Source of the DNA: Trileptium ribeirensis
Taxonomy: Eukaryota; Nematoda; Enoplea; Enoplida; Thoracostomopsidae
Direction of reading: 5' to 3'
Length of the DNA stretch: 64,000 nt
NCBI GenBank assembly: GCA_030248225.1
Contig: JASANE010019292.1
Coordinates: 62,001-126,000 of the forward strand
Made by a program: the position numbers and the translations under genes. Below are positions 1 to 12,000 of this stretch, piece after piece (position 1 is the stretch's first letter; every line of letters starts with the position of its first letter). The notes beneath the pieces are model-generated. The model did no database searches, was not told the origin of the DNA, and saw nothing but the letters and a program-made list of their open reading frames with translations.

Positions 1-1022
1 TATTTGTTTAGACAAATAGTATCGATAGATAAAATCTAGTTTACTTGCAATAAACAAGAAAATATAGAACATAATATGCATACGATACCTATAATCTAAC
101 ATTTTACAGCTGACATACCATATTTCAATCACGGGATTCTGGGACATTCAACAGTAAAAAACGTATTGGAACTGAATTTTTGGAACAAATATTTTCGTAA
201 CCGAACAAAATAATTTACGTTTTTTAAATTTAAAGTTATTCATTAACCGATTGTTTGGAAGCTTGATACATCACGAAATTCGTACGTTCATGAGCGTAAG
301 TCCCAATCCCAAATCATCGAAACGTATGTTTTTGATATTTTTGAACGTTTTTGAAAAAATAACTGAATTGCCAAATGCCAAATTGCCATAATTAATAATT
401 ATGTTTTAAAAATTTCAGTAATATATTTAACAATTCGCATATAAATGCTCTTAGCTGTATATATAACTATTAAGCCTCGACAGCACTAAAGGTATGTTTA
501 ACAAATATGCCAATGCTGGAACAATATCAATCCTGGAACTATACCAATAATATGTAAATTTCGATATATTGCCATTGTAGTGTAAAATGCCTAATATCTT
601 AAAGTTATACGTTCGACAAAGTGAAGATATCATGTTTTCCTGTTAAAGTCTATAATTTCTATTCTGCAGACAGTTGCGTTTACCTGAAAAACAGTTCTAA
701 AATCCTTATTCCAACTCACAACCCGCAAACCGCAATTTTTTAGGACTTGTTTATCTGCTGAAACAATTTCCAGCGCATTAAAACGAAGAATGCATATATT
801 GTTTCTGTTTTATATTTTATACGTTGTTACGATAATGATCCAAACAATCAATTTTGTATCATGATTTACCGTTCGAATGCAACAATAAACACAACGCCAT
901 AGTGCATCGCACTCTTTTGACCAGTAACATAATACCCATAAAGCTGTGCTATTACTATGCGACGAGTTAGTTGTAGCATGGGTTACTGTGCATTCAGAGA
1001 TTTGTATGCACTGTTACACAGC
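1..1022. other. AT-rich non-coding DNA, no feature seen
   Basis: No open frame stands out from chance and no Ig or FN3 signature is present. It probably belongs to the long twitchin intron that also covers the following 22 kb. Confidence 0.5.
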
Positions 1023-1620
1023 TTATGCGGCGTTCACGTTATAATATCTCCGCCTTTTACAGATTTTGCGCCCTTTGCAAAGACAGTATAGTTTACACAG
1101 TGTCAGTCGCACTAACACCATATTTTGAAAGACGAGAGTATTCTCAACGCCGGTTATGAAATTCCTTTTGGATTAAGGTGTACTTGGCATTGCAGCTTTT
1201 TACTAGATGGTATCACTCACACCGTCAAGTTATTTTCCACATAGTGTGGCTGACACCATAAGTGACAGCGCTGAAAGTACAAATAATTTTAAATAACTAA
1301 TTGAAACTAAGATAAGAAGCCGTCATTACCGGTGGGAATAGTCCAACAGCGAGTCTACCACAATACATATGTATGGTCCTGCCTATACAGTCAAAAAATT
1401 AGACGTACATGTGTCTGCCACACCCTTGACAAAATTAAGAAAATTTTGACGATGTCTGCCACACCGTCTGTTTCCGACCAAAACGGTCAGCTAGCTACTG
1501 TTTAAAAAATTTTAGAAAATATTACGGCGTCAACCACACCGCGGTTTTCACAGTATGCGTGGCATCGTCCGGTGTACATACGTTCCAACCGGTGGAGACA
1601 CTAACGTGAACGCCGTATTA
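1023..1620. mobile_element. Non-autonomous TIR element, family A copy 1
   Basis: The left end starts TTATGCGGCGTTCACGTTA and the right end is its imperfect inverse, closing in TAACGTGAACGCCGTATTA, giving terminal inverted repeats of about 28 bp. A second element with the same termini lies at 49456-49968. Both interiors carry many short palindromes built from variants of GTGTC and GACAC, and both have a GTGTACATA(C/G)GTTCCAA block just before the right terminus. There is no transposase frame, so it would depend on an enzyme made elsewhere. No clear target-site duplication is visible. The 101-codon ORF starting at 1555 overlaps the right end and looks like chance. Confidence 0.7.
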
Positions 1621-1734
1621 CTCGCTTACAGTCGTGCTATCACACTTGTTCCGACATATTACAAACGTGTCACAAATCTAAGAATATACATACGGCAGGC
1701 CGTGCTAGAACTGTTATTAGTCGTACATGCTCAG

Positions 1735-2080
1735 GGGACAGCGGGTGTTGGTCGGGCCCCCACGGGTAGTCGGAGGTACCCCCTCCTGAGACATAGATTG
1801 ATACCACCTGACGCTCAGCACTCGCCTATCAACTCCTCAACTCCCTGCCCGCGTAGCTAAGACGCGCAGAAAATTTTGGCAAAACTTGGTCGGAATCGAG
1901 GGGGGAAAGCACAAATTGAGGGATGGGCACAAATGGGGAGTCAATTGGCAAGACTCTGGCTAAAATTGGCAAAAATTTAGAAAAATATTGAATCCCAGAT
2001 AATTTTCAAAATTTATCTCCCCCTCTGGCGACCTGCCCCCATCATTTTAACCGGATGATCCCCCGAAGCATCCGCTAACC
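1735..2080. repeat. GC-rich islet with TTTTGGCAAAA-type motifs, probable element remnant
   Basis: This stretch is much richer in G and C than its surroundings and contains runs such as GGGCCCCCACGGG and GAGGGGGGAAAG together with TTTTGGCAAAA and AATTGGCAAAAATTT. The same kind of mixture occurs in the foldback element at 19866-20172 and at 55370-55510, which suggests one repeat family. Its ends are not definable here. Confidence 0.35.
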
Positions 2081-2147
2081 CCGTGGGATTTCGCGCATAT
2101 ATGATTATTAAAACATTAGCTCGGGTAAAAATCTCTCCAGTGTCGTG

Positions 2148-2825
2148 TCAAGAGTTTTGTGACGGAGGTGTCGGCTGTTTGATGTTAGCAATATACATAT
2201 CCAAACTATTTTGTAGTTCTTCACATTGCTTTACTGAATCGTCAATCATTCGATCATATACACTGTCGTCGACGGGTGGTACCAATTTTCGCATAGCTTC
2301 GATCAAATGTGGATCAGGATCATCGGTTGAACTGTGGAAAGATGACAGTGTTTCAGCAATATTGTTAGCGTTTGTGTTCATTATCGATGCATCGTTCTTG
2401 CCTACACCACCAGCAGCAGCAGAATCTTTTGCCGATGTCTTCTTGGAGCGAAATTTCGAAATGATCGGAAGATTGTCTAAAGAAAGTGGTGATGTTGGAG
2501 ACGAAAGTGGAACGTTTTTCGTTGACTGAGCCTGAGGTTTGGATGATTTTGTTGTTGATTTTTGGTCAAGGATTTGTGGCTCGTCAGGCGTGTAGTGATT
2601 ACCAACTGGATTACTTCTTGATCCGATTATTTGTTGTTCTTCGTCGTATCTGACAGAATGTTTTTGCAGCGGGTCGGACACTTTTGGTTTTTGTGATGTC
2701 AAATGGAGCTTTTGACTAGAACCGCTGCTTGGTCCGGGCTGGAAATCGAATGAATTAGCTGGTAGAGGTTTGTGCGAGAGTGTTGCAATGTTACTGACTC
2801 CAGATGGTTTATCCAAAGACGACAT
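2148..2825 (-). CDS. Intronless 225-codon protein of unknown function, antisense to twitchin
   Basis: I do not recognise this protein. The frame is open from 2840, but the first ATG in it is at 2825 (context GAC-ATG-T), giving 225 residues and a TGA stop at 2148. In DNA of this composition an open frame this long is expected far less than once per window, so it is very likely real. The first two thirds is polar and low in complexity (Ser, Pro, Lys, Gln; a KFRSKKTSAK basic stretch near residue 130), as expected of a disordered region. The last 60 residues differ: DPDPHLIEAMRKLVPPVDD followed by an acidic, probably helical segment (DRMIDDSVKQCEELQ), then a short PTPPSQ tail. That C-terminal block is the likely functional part. 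There is no signal peptide or membrane segment. It may be a complete single-exon gene, a retrocopy, or the last exon of a longer minus-strand gene; weak acceptor-like AGs lie just upstream. It probably sits inside a twitchin intron. Confidence 0.7.
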   Translation of the reverse strand: MSSLDKPSGVSNIATLSHKPLPANSFDFQPGPSSGSSQKLHLTSQKPKVSDPLQKHSVRYDEEQQIIGSRSNPVGNHYTPDEPQILDQKSTTKSSKPQAQSTKNVPLSSPTSPLSLDNLPIISKFRSKKTSAKDSAAAGGVGKNDASIMNTNANNIAETLSSFHSSTDDPDPHLIEAMRKLVPPVDDSVYDRMIDDSVKQCEELQNSLDMYIANIKQPTPPSQNS

Positions 2826-5800
2826 GTCGAGCAATTTCACTTGTTTATCTATTCATGTAACAGCGATTTTGTTATTAAATTATAATTGATCCTATCCCCA
2901 AAGCATAGCCACGATTAACAGTATAACTGGACACGTCAAAATATTGCTACAAAACAATCTGAAATAAAATGAAAGCGTACACGGCTGAGAACTCGAAATT
3001 TTCGGGTGAACGGCCAATTACTTAAATTCCTAGTACAAGAACTTGTTGAGTATAATTATGTGCAAAACATATTCTAAAATTTGGCTTAAGATGATTTATA
3101 CTCAGTGGGACAAAATTCTGCAGTTTCCCGACTACGGTTTATAGATGCGTTTGGCTATGCATTTTTGCATTAAAAACACTACAATTACGTATGAATCCTG
3201 TAAACAAATACACGCTCTGTTCATCGAAGCCGACTTATAGGTTGAAAATTCGTTAATGCCAATTTGAAGTTTAACCATTCTGAAATACTTTGTTGATATA
3301 CATTTTAAACAGAATTTGATCGGTAGTACTTAGTGCCATTAAAACTCAGAGTAGCTAGTACCTAATATAGTTGTACATGCTATTTTACGACCAGCTTATA
3401 GCTTGATATTTGCCTAAAATCATAAGCAATAAGAAAATTTAGATTTTTAATTTATTTTAAGTCTTTGGGAGTGAAACATACACATCTAATTGTGTTTTCA
3501 ACCATTTTATGAATACTAACTTGCTTAAACAGTCAGTGTTAAATTATAAACTTTCCCTTGGAAGATATTTTCTCGCATACTTTGGTTGTTAACGGTTTCC
3601 TAAACATAATAAATACTACGTTTGTATAATAACACAAATATTCAATATTAGTGGTACTACTTTTGAGTCTACTAAAACATTCCATAGGTTTTGTTCCAAT
3701 TTGTTGCAAAAAACTAGCCGTTACAACTTTGGCTAAATAAATCTGTCAAAATATTCCCGGAAATTTAAGAATAGCATTAACAACTTGGGACCGCCAAAAT
3801 TTTTGTTCAGCGGCTTTCAATATTTAGCCAAGGTTTTCGGAATTCTGACAAATCCAAAATTCCAGTTAATTTTAGCTTGTATTAGCACGTTAAACGCCAG
3901 ACTTTTCAGTCTGGATTGCACCTAGAACATTTCTGAGTAAGCACGGTCTATTAGAACCCACAAATTTTCGAATTACTGGATAATTGTATATCATATACGA
4001 TCAGCGCTCAGAAAATTACGAGGTGCATTGATTTTACAAACTCGACAACTTTATGGGCTCTATATAGCACCCATAGAATTTATGGGGATATTTTTTGTCC
4101 ACACCTTGGGTATTAAAGTGAATGAACCTTTAGTAACGTTCGATGGTACTATTTAAACTAACCACCTATCAAAATTAAAAAAATATTATAGGGCAGGAGG
4201 TAGAAGCCCTAATTGCTTTGTTATAAATACCATGATGTTAATAATATTTTCAAAAACCGGTTCCCAGTTTTACTATTGCAAGGTATACCGTCAATTTAAA
4301 CGTTAACTATAATGGACGAGAAGAATTATATAAGTAATAATATCGAACACAAGTCTATTTCCACTTCGCTGGACGAAATCCTGAAGCCTAGATGACAGCA
4401 GTACTATGTAGCATGGCTTGCTTTGATGTTACCTTGCCCCTGCCTAAGAACTGCCATATATGGTTTCCATTAAGCAAATTCACCACTTTCTAGAACAAAA
4501 ATACTCAATGTTTTGCTGTTTCAAATGCCGTAAAATATGCAATTAAAGCGCTTAGGTGTGTGAATAGTTAAATAGCTTGAAATGGAAGCTTAATTAAATC
4601 TGAAATAATAAAAATAAAAAAAATTCTGCTCACCTTAAATACTAAAGTCTAATGAATGCAGTTTTAGATAAACATAAATTGAAATATTAAAATATTTTTG
4701 ATAAGCGCCTTGCACTGATAATTTTATACGAACGCCCAAATTTGAAGTCCTGTTATATGCTATTTCGGAAATTGAGTGAAAATAAAAGAAATCTTATACA
4801 AAGCCACATTTATCAGCTTCACACAGCTGCTTTATGAAATTGGAAGCTGGGCAGGAAATTCGTTTATTACGAAAGCAGGGGCGCAGTACGTCACTCAAAA
4901 GTGGGGGCCCCTACCGCAAAATTGGGGAGACCGTCACAGCAGACCCTTTTTTCGGAACGTGAGGGGGCGCCCCATCCCGTCGCCTACTGCACTCTTATTA
5001 AAAAGCATTCGCAGCATTTATCTATATTTCCTATATAGCGATGGGTTTAATTGATAATTGCATATTTTCTGAAATATACAATAATTCCATCATTAGATAA
5101 CGATAACTGCATCTCAGTATATTTTTATCGTTGTAGGGGAAAAAGAAGGTCGGTCGATTGAACCTACTCAGATGATTTGAAATAAGTAGTGTTGCTCAGA
5201 AAACATCGCGCGGAGACAATTGCTTCTACATTTTGGCGGCTACTTACTGAGATACTGAATAGCGGAGATACATCTATACGTAACGATGACTAGGTATCTA
5301 AATACATTTACCCAGAGGGTTGGAGTGGTGAAGCCTATAGGGGTATGCAGAATTTTGTTGCTGGGTTGTACGTAAATAGTGGGTTTGGACAGTATTCGAG
5401 ATTAGACTGCGAGATTTGTAAACGTTCCAACGCCATCGCATTTAGCGAAAAGCATTAATATAAAATTTCATAAGTTTGACATTTTACAATACGTGTCAAT
5501 GTTAAGCTTGGTCTTATTTAAAACGAATTTAACTCCGTCCTTTTTGATTTTTATTCGCTATCACAATGAACGCAACGAAAACATAATTTATCCCAATATT
5601 TCTTGTACTTTATAGAATTTGTGTACTTTTGTAGCCTATGTTTGTGCAACAATTAAAGGAAAATATGCAGCAGAACGTGACTGTAATGAATATAGACTTT
5701 GAATTGCTTTCATAGCGACGTAGGCTTTGTTATGTATTTTAAGAGAGAACCTATTTTATAGCAATGGAATTAGATGCCGAGCTATAAGCACAGAACAAAC

Positions 5801-8800
5801 GTCTTTTTTGCATAGGGAACTCGCTATTTTGCAAAGTGCGTGGTTTGTGATACAAACATGTAATTTCCCTTTTGCAACCATGAACAACATATATATGCCA
5901 CAGAATGAAAATATTATTTTCAAAGTTTTCATCCTAATTTAGTGATTACATTTTTTCTACTTGTCATACAAATAATGCATTCGCATGACCTGATGTACAT
6001 TAAATTTTTGTTAAGGCAGACACTAAAAAAGATTATAGCGTCACGTGCGTATGAAATTTGTTGGGGTATATTTAGCGCACCTTGACACCTAGAACCTACA
6101 GGTAAATTGGGCATATAAATGTTAGACACCATATAAAATTTCGCATAATCCGTTACGTCACGATGCCATTTGTTTAAATCATACACCTTGATGAAAATGT
6201 CCAGTATTTGTAGATCAGAAAAAATATAATTTAGTTCTCAAATTTACAATATCACTTTTCTAAACTGAGCTATACAATAGATTTAGGAAAATTTGCGTTG
6301 CGAATAAGAAAGAAATTTAATCTGCCATAAGAACTGTTTACAAATTTCAACCACAATTACAAAAATAATATTAAAATATCAGCATTTTTGCGTGTCCTCG
6401 GTTCTCATAGATATTATAAGACTTCAAAAAATATCGACCAGCGTGGAAACTAGATATTGATGATATTGAATGTAGCTGCAGTTCCATGAAATTCATTTCA
6501 ATTAAACATTCTCCTCAAATCATGCTTTATTATGTATACTAAAACGTCTTGTTCGGAGTTAAATTAAATTAGGGCGCTAAATGCAAAAATGACTCAAGTT
6601 GTTGTGAATCTAAAATTCCTACAGTAAACTTTTGATTAAAACTACGGTTTGTAGTCATTGCTTTATATGTAGTCCTCAATACGTTACGTATACGCTTATT
6701 ATAATTTTTATTTGTAACGAACTACACCGCGTATATAGTTGAACCAGACACAACAGTGATGTGGGTGCATTGAATCGCGGCTTCGTAATCCAATTAATTA
6801 CTAAATTCAATTGCACACACAACATACCTTCGTGGAATATGTAAAAATAAAAGTGTGAAAAGATGAACATGTAGCGCCACTGCGCAGTATATAAATTTTA
6901 GGCCGCGTATACCGAAAAAATATATATCTTGAGTATTAGGACAACGGACATAGCGGCAAAGGCCGAGCTCTTTGATCAGCGCGGATCTGGAGGACAAAAC
7001 ATTACAAAACAGCGCGTCTTGCAATATTATACTATTTTAGCAAAGTGTCGCTGGCAGCAACGTGTGCAAAGTCGCGGTAAGAACACATATTTTAGAGCAT
7101 TTTGGCTGAGCTCAGTCTCTTTATTAGCCATCAAGCCGGACGGACTATCAACACTAATCCTTGTTTACAGAGGAGCAGTACAAGAGGTATTAGAACGATA
7201 TCCTCACTCTTAATGCAAAAAAGGCGGCCTTGCCAAATTTCGGGTAGGACCACACCCCCCACCCCACTTCTGACCGGCGTACTATGCCCTTGGTCATTTA
7301 ATATGAAACATTCCATGATCAATTAGTCCATTTATAAATTTTTCCGAGCTAATTTCAATTTTTGTTAACGAGCCTTTCTGAGAAAAGGCTGGCCTAGATT
7401 TCTGGTAAACGAGCCGAGCTTCATGTTAGACCACAGCAAACCGAGAGGGCGATGAGCTTAAAAACTACGACTGGTTCGAAGTTCTGGCACTGGGATACCG
7501 TACTGTTTAAATTTCGTATCCTGTGGCAGCGTTTCCTATATTATTTTATCAGAAATTCTATGCTCTAGCAATCAAATGTATAAATGAGGCTCCATGTTTT
7601 CTGCTATATAGCTAACATCTAAATTAATTTCTAGAAAATCCTATAACATACCTTACCATTATTGTTCTAAAAGATATTGAAGATTGTTAAATAAATGGCA
7701 AATGGATATCGAAAAAGCATTTCATTTGGGAATATTTAAACTTTTCACAGTTAGATGCCGCTGATATAACGGTACGCATAGAAGATTTTTATAGAACGAC
7801 TTAGCAGTTAGTCACATCTGCGTATTTGTTAATTTTGCTAGACACGTATTATTAAAATTTGAATATATCTTTCACAGTGCTTTCAAGATGGAAGCAGTCA
7901 TACATGGTTTCTATGAAAACATTAAATTTAACAGTTAATTTGCTCTTCATTTGTTTTTCCTTGCACATATATTCAGGAAATGAAATATTACTAAAACTTA
8001 CCTAAATGTTTGTTTTGACAGAAAAAAAGGTATATTTTGAAAAATGAAGCAACTACTTTTTTCAATATTCTCAATTTTTAATGTCATTCTTGGCCGGAAC
8101 CACAACAACCCAGTGACGCGCTTACCACATTCGAGGCCCCCTTTGGAATTTTGAGGCCCCCTTTACGACATTGGATGGTTCTACCGGGGCCCGAGGCCTG
8201 CCCAACCCAGAGTGTACGGGAGTGCAAACTGGGGCCCTACAACAAGTTCTTATTTGTGGGAAAACTAAACTTTCTTGTAGCTAAAAATTATAGGTCACGA
8301 AAGATCCGTAAAAATAAATCAACTATAATACAATTAAAAATTCAACTAAAATGGTTCGGTTCTATTTATAAGCGTAGGTACAAACTGAAGCTTAATAAAA
8401 AAGTCTTATATATGCGTGCGAATGATGATGTTATCGCTCAGCTTACCAATTTCGTACACTAACACACTAATGAACATCATTTCCACATATAATATACATT
8501 TTGGAAATGAGATAAAATGATCTTCGGTATGCGCAACTAAACAAAAGCATGTATATGTATCTATGTAGCTCCGTCCGACAAAGCTGTGAAAAACAGAAGG
8601 TGACTCGGTTTTCGATATGTAAAAAAAGACAAAAGCCACATCTGAGTTTTGTAGTGAGTTGTTAGTTGTAGAGCCGAGACGATGTTTTGATTGAACACGA
8701 TCGACGACAAAACTCAAACAAACAAGCAAATAAACACATAAATAGAAAAAAGCTGTAAAATCGAATAGTAAGCCTCACAGCAAACAATGCTAGAAAATAT

Positions 8801-8899
8801 GTCTCATTATATCGAAAAATCTGTATTCTTATGTAATATATACCCAAGACAATGGGTTTATAACAGTTATGACTGCACCATTGCACCATTAAAACAATT
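2826..8899. other. AT-rich non-coding DNA with two GC-rich islets
   Basis: No Ig or FN3 exon was found on the plus strand. GC-rich islets at about 4880-4985 and 8110-8250 contain GGGGGCCCC and GAGGCCCCC blocks unlike the surroundings and are probably old transposable-element fragments. The ORFs here (up to 107 codons) are in the range expected by chance at this composition. Confidence 0.45.
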
Positions 8900-9050
8900 T
8901 TTTATGTAATTATTATATATTTATTTATGTAGCGTGTGCAACCTTTTTAGCTTATATAAATATATACATATATAATAATATAAATATTAATATTATATAT
9001 TATAATAATATATATATTATATATAAATATTATATATTTATTTATTATTC
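8900..9050. repeat. AT-only microsatellite-like, self-complementary tract
   Basis: About 150 bp almost purely of A and T, made of TATA, AATAT and TTATT units (for example TATATATTATATATAAATAT). It can fold on itself in many registers. Confidence 0.7.
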
Positions 9051-12000
9051 ATTTCCTTACAGTATGCATCCTCATTTTTGTGCTTTTCCACTCACACACA
9101 AAAAAGTTTACTGTTTACCGATAGCAAAAAGATGGCTTCCTTGCCTGGCCGACAAAGAAAGCCGAACAACATAACGCCATCCATCGCACATCTGCGCAGT
9201 TTGTGTGGAAAATGTTTATGAAGCCCGTGGGCTGTAACGTTCACTGTATGTAGTCAATAGTACGGCGAAGTTTTTGGTTGTTCAACAGAACAAGAGAACA
9301 AAAATTGATATTGTTTTAAACAGCAAAAACAATTAACTAACAAACAGCAAACAAAACAAAGAAAACTCGCAAATATTAGGCGTTTTATTATTGTGTTATT
9401 TATTGTTTATTATTTCAAATTTATTCCCCCTCTGAATTTATTGTCGCACTGATCAAATGAGATAGCCAAAGCCAACAGCCTCAGTTATTGCGTTACCTTT
9501 ATGACGTTGGCATTGATTGAATAAAATTAATCTTGGATCACAACAGATATAAATAAATAAATGAAAAAATAATAATGAAAAAATAATGTGCTTAATATAT
9601 TTTACGCCAGGGACGAGCCAGGATTTTGTTTTGCTAGGGGGGCGATGTCATGTAAGTGGTCCCGTGGATTACAGATACAGATGACTATACTAGGCTAGAA
9701 ACACATGCGGAGACATAAGAAACTGTCCATTGGATCAGCCCGTTAAAACAAATAAACTAAGACATTACCTGATGTAGGGATGCTTGGAAAACTCAGCAAA
9801 TATTATGTTTGTTATTCCCGCAATCTTAACCTGCCTGTATTTAGTATAAACTTAGATAGTCTTCTAATATTGAAATCTTTCAAACTTCCTATCTTAAGTT
9901 CTCGGCTACCTAATATTTTGTTCCGTTTTTCTGCAAAAAGAGAGCAGTTGGTCCTATGGTTTAACTTAGGTCAAAATGTCGCTGGCGGTTCACAGAGATC
10001 TGGCCGGGGGTATACTCACGCTCTGAATTATGTCAGAGACGTTTTGAATAACGTGATTTGTTCGTTACTTTATTATTTACTCGCCCCAGGTAGCAAATGT
10101 AATTGTACCAGTAATTTAATATGACTAGAAATAGCGAACATGGGCTTGTCTCTTAATTTTTTAAATCACGACCTTAAATCTGAATCGAAAACATATTAAT
10201 ATCCAGAAATCTTGAAAAATACAATAGCTGCAAACTAAAATTTTCCAAGAGATCAATAAAACTCGTACTATTATATGCTTGGAAAATCGCCACAGCGGTT
10301 TGTGCGATGACTATAAAGATATTTAGTGAAAGCAGAGAAATGGTTTTTATTAGCTGCTATTATTGTTTAGCTACGCACTTTTATAAATTTAGCAAACAGT
10401 TCCGTGCCGACCAGGCACACGTTAACAGACATAGTCTTACGAACGGTGAAAACAAGAACTCGGGATAGCAGCAGTGAATCACACCATGTGTGAACTACGA
10501 TAAAAGTTTATGGACATTGTCACACAAATTTTCATACATATAAATACACTTTTTGATAGTTTGTAAATAATTGTCTACCATCTCATGTACAAAATGAAAT
10601 TTCATACACACACTTCACAGGTTGCTTTAACCGACGTTTAACTCCTGAAAAATAATTTTTTAGTACCTGCTAAAAATATATAAGCTTGAATTTTACTGCT
10701 GTGAATTAATGTTTTGGATTGCAGTACCGCACCACTATAACTCGTTCGGTATAAGTGCAGTTGGTATAGTTACAGTTGGTTATGGTGCCGCTGTCAACAA
10801 AAACAATCACAGACTTGCACTAAATACTATAAATCAGTTATAGTCATAGCATGAACAAATATAGTTCCATAGCAACGAAAAGTAGGTACACGTTGATTTA
10901 TACTGATCAGACTGTACAGTACTATATCCGACATTGCTATGTGATCAATAAACTCGTGTGAATGCTATTAGTTCACGGTAGAAACAAATTGAACGTACTA
11001 CATATTCGTTCATGACAACCCGAATTGTCTACCGTCAGTTGCAATAGTTTCAGAAGTATTACAGAACTTGTATGACGGGACATTTATAGTTAATACTGCA
11101 AAACTTGTATATACTACAAAAGTTGTTTGGTTGCAACTCTGTTGTCTGGACAAATCCTTACGGCTTTACACTTTGAGGTGATTTTATGAAACTCTGTTTT
11201 CTTACGGCGTGCCTTTTACGATGAGCTGATGGAGCGATTCTGGGATTTATGGTGGCATGTCAAATATTTGCTATAGCTAAAATGGACATTGAAATTATTG
11301 TTGTTGTGATTGCTCATATTATAATTTATCGAAGCAGTGATGTGGAGTTTGTAGCTAAACACATTTTTTGGCTCAAGCGCAAAATTTAACATAAGCAATA
11401 TAGCTACAGCGTTAGTGGCACTAGACGTTTTGGCATCTCTAAACTTAGATAATTAGGAAAACGCTGTAATCATTGTTTACTTACGCCCATAAACTTACGT
11501 TCATGAACTTCAAGTATGAATTATCAACTAAATTAAATTATATGAAGCAATTACATTTAAGTAGTTTAGGATATAAAACATATACATTATGCCTTCGATT
11601 TGTGTTATATCCAGAGTCACCACCGCAGTATATATTTTGAATGTTAAATGTTAGAATATGAAAATCAATCTTTGACCTTTAAAAACTAGTACAGAAACAG
11701 TAAGTTAGCTTTTAGTCCGCACTAAAACAAGAGCCTGGGCGATTAAGCGAACAAAGTTCCATCATTTCTATACATAGCATCCAATTATACAGTAATAAAT
11801 ATAGCTGATGAAAATTTATAGGCTATTGTATAGAGCTAAAGAGATGAGTTTTAGAGTCGATACGCATTCTGATACCGAACACAGTCAAACAAACAAGCAA
11901 CAATAGATAAACTGTATATGCATTGAAAATTTTATAACATTACGGTTTCACGCGCAATAGAAATCCAAGTATAATATACAGCGCGACAATAAAACATAAA

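Noticed and set aside
2083..2529. 148-codon plus-strand ORF
   Set aside because: It lies opposite the 225-codon minus-strand ORF, whose composition and C-terminal block look more like protein; this is its antisense shadow.
6920..6995. Possible minus-strand exon (CRYVRCPNTQDIYFF) with good acceptor and donor
   Set aside because: Short, phases do not join neighbouring candidates, and such coincidences are common in 23 kb of AT-rich DNA.
8440..8590. Possible minus-strand exon preceded by CTGTTTTTCACAG
   Set aside because: Good splice-like signals but no recognisable protein, and frame length is within chance expectation.
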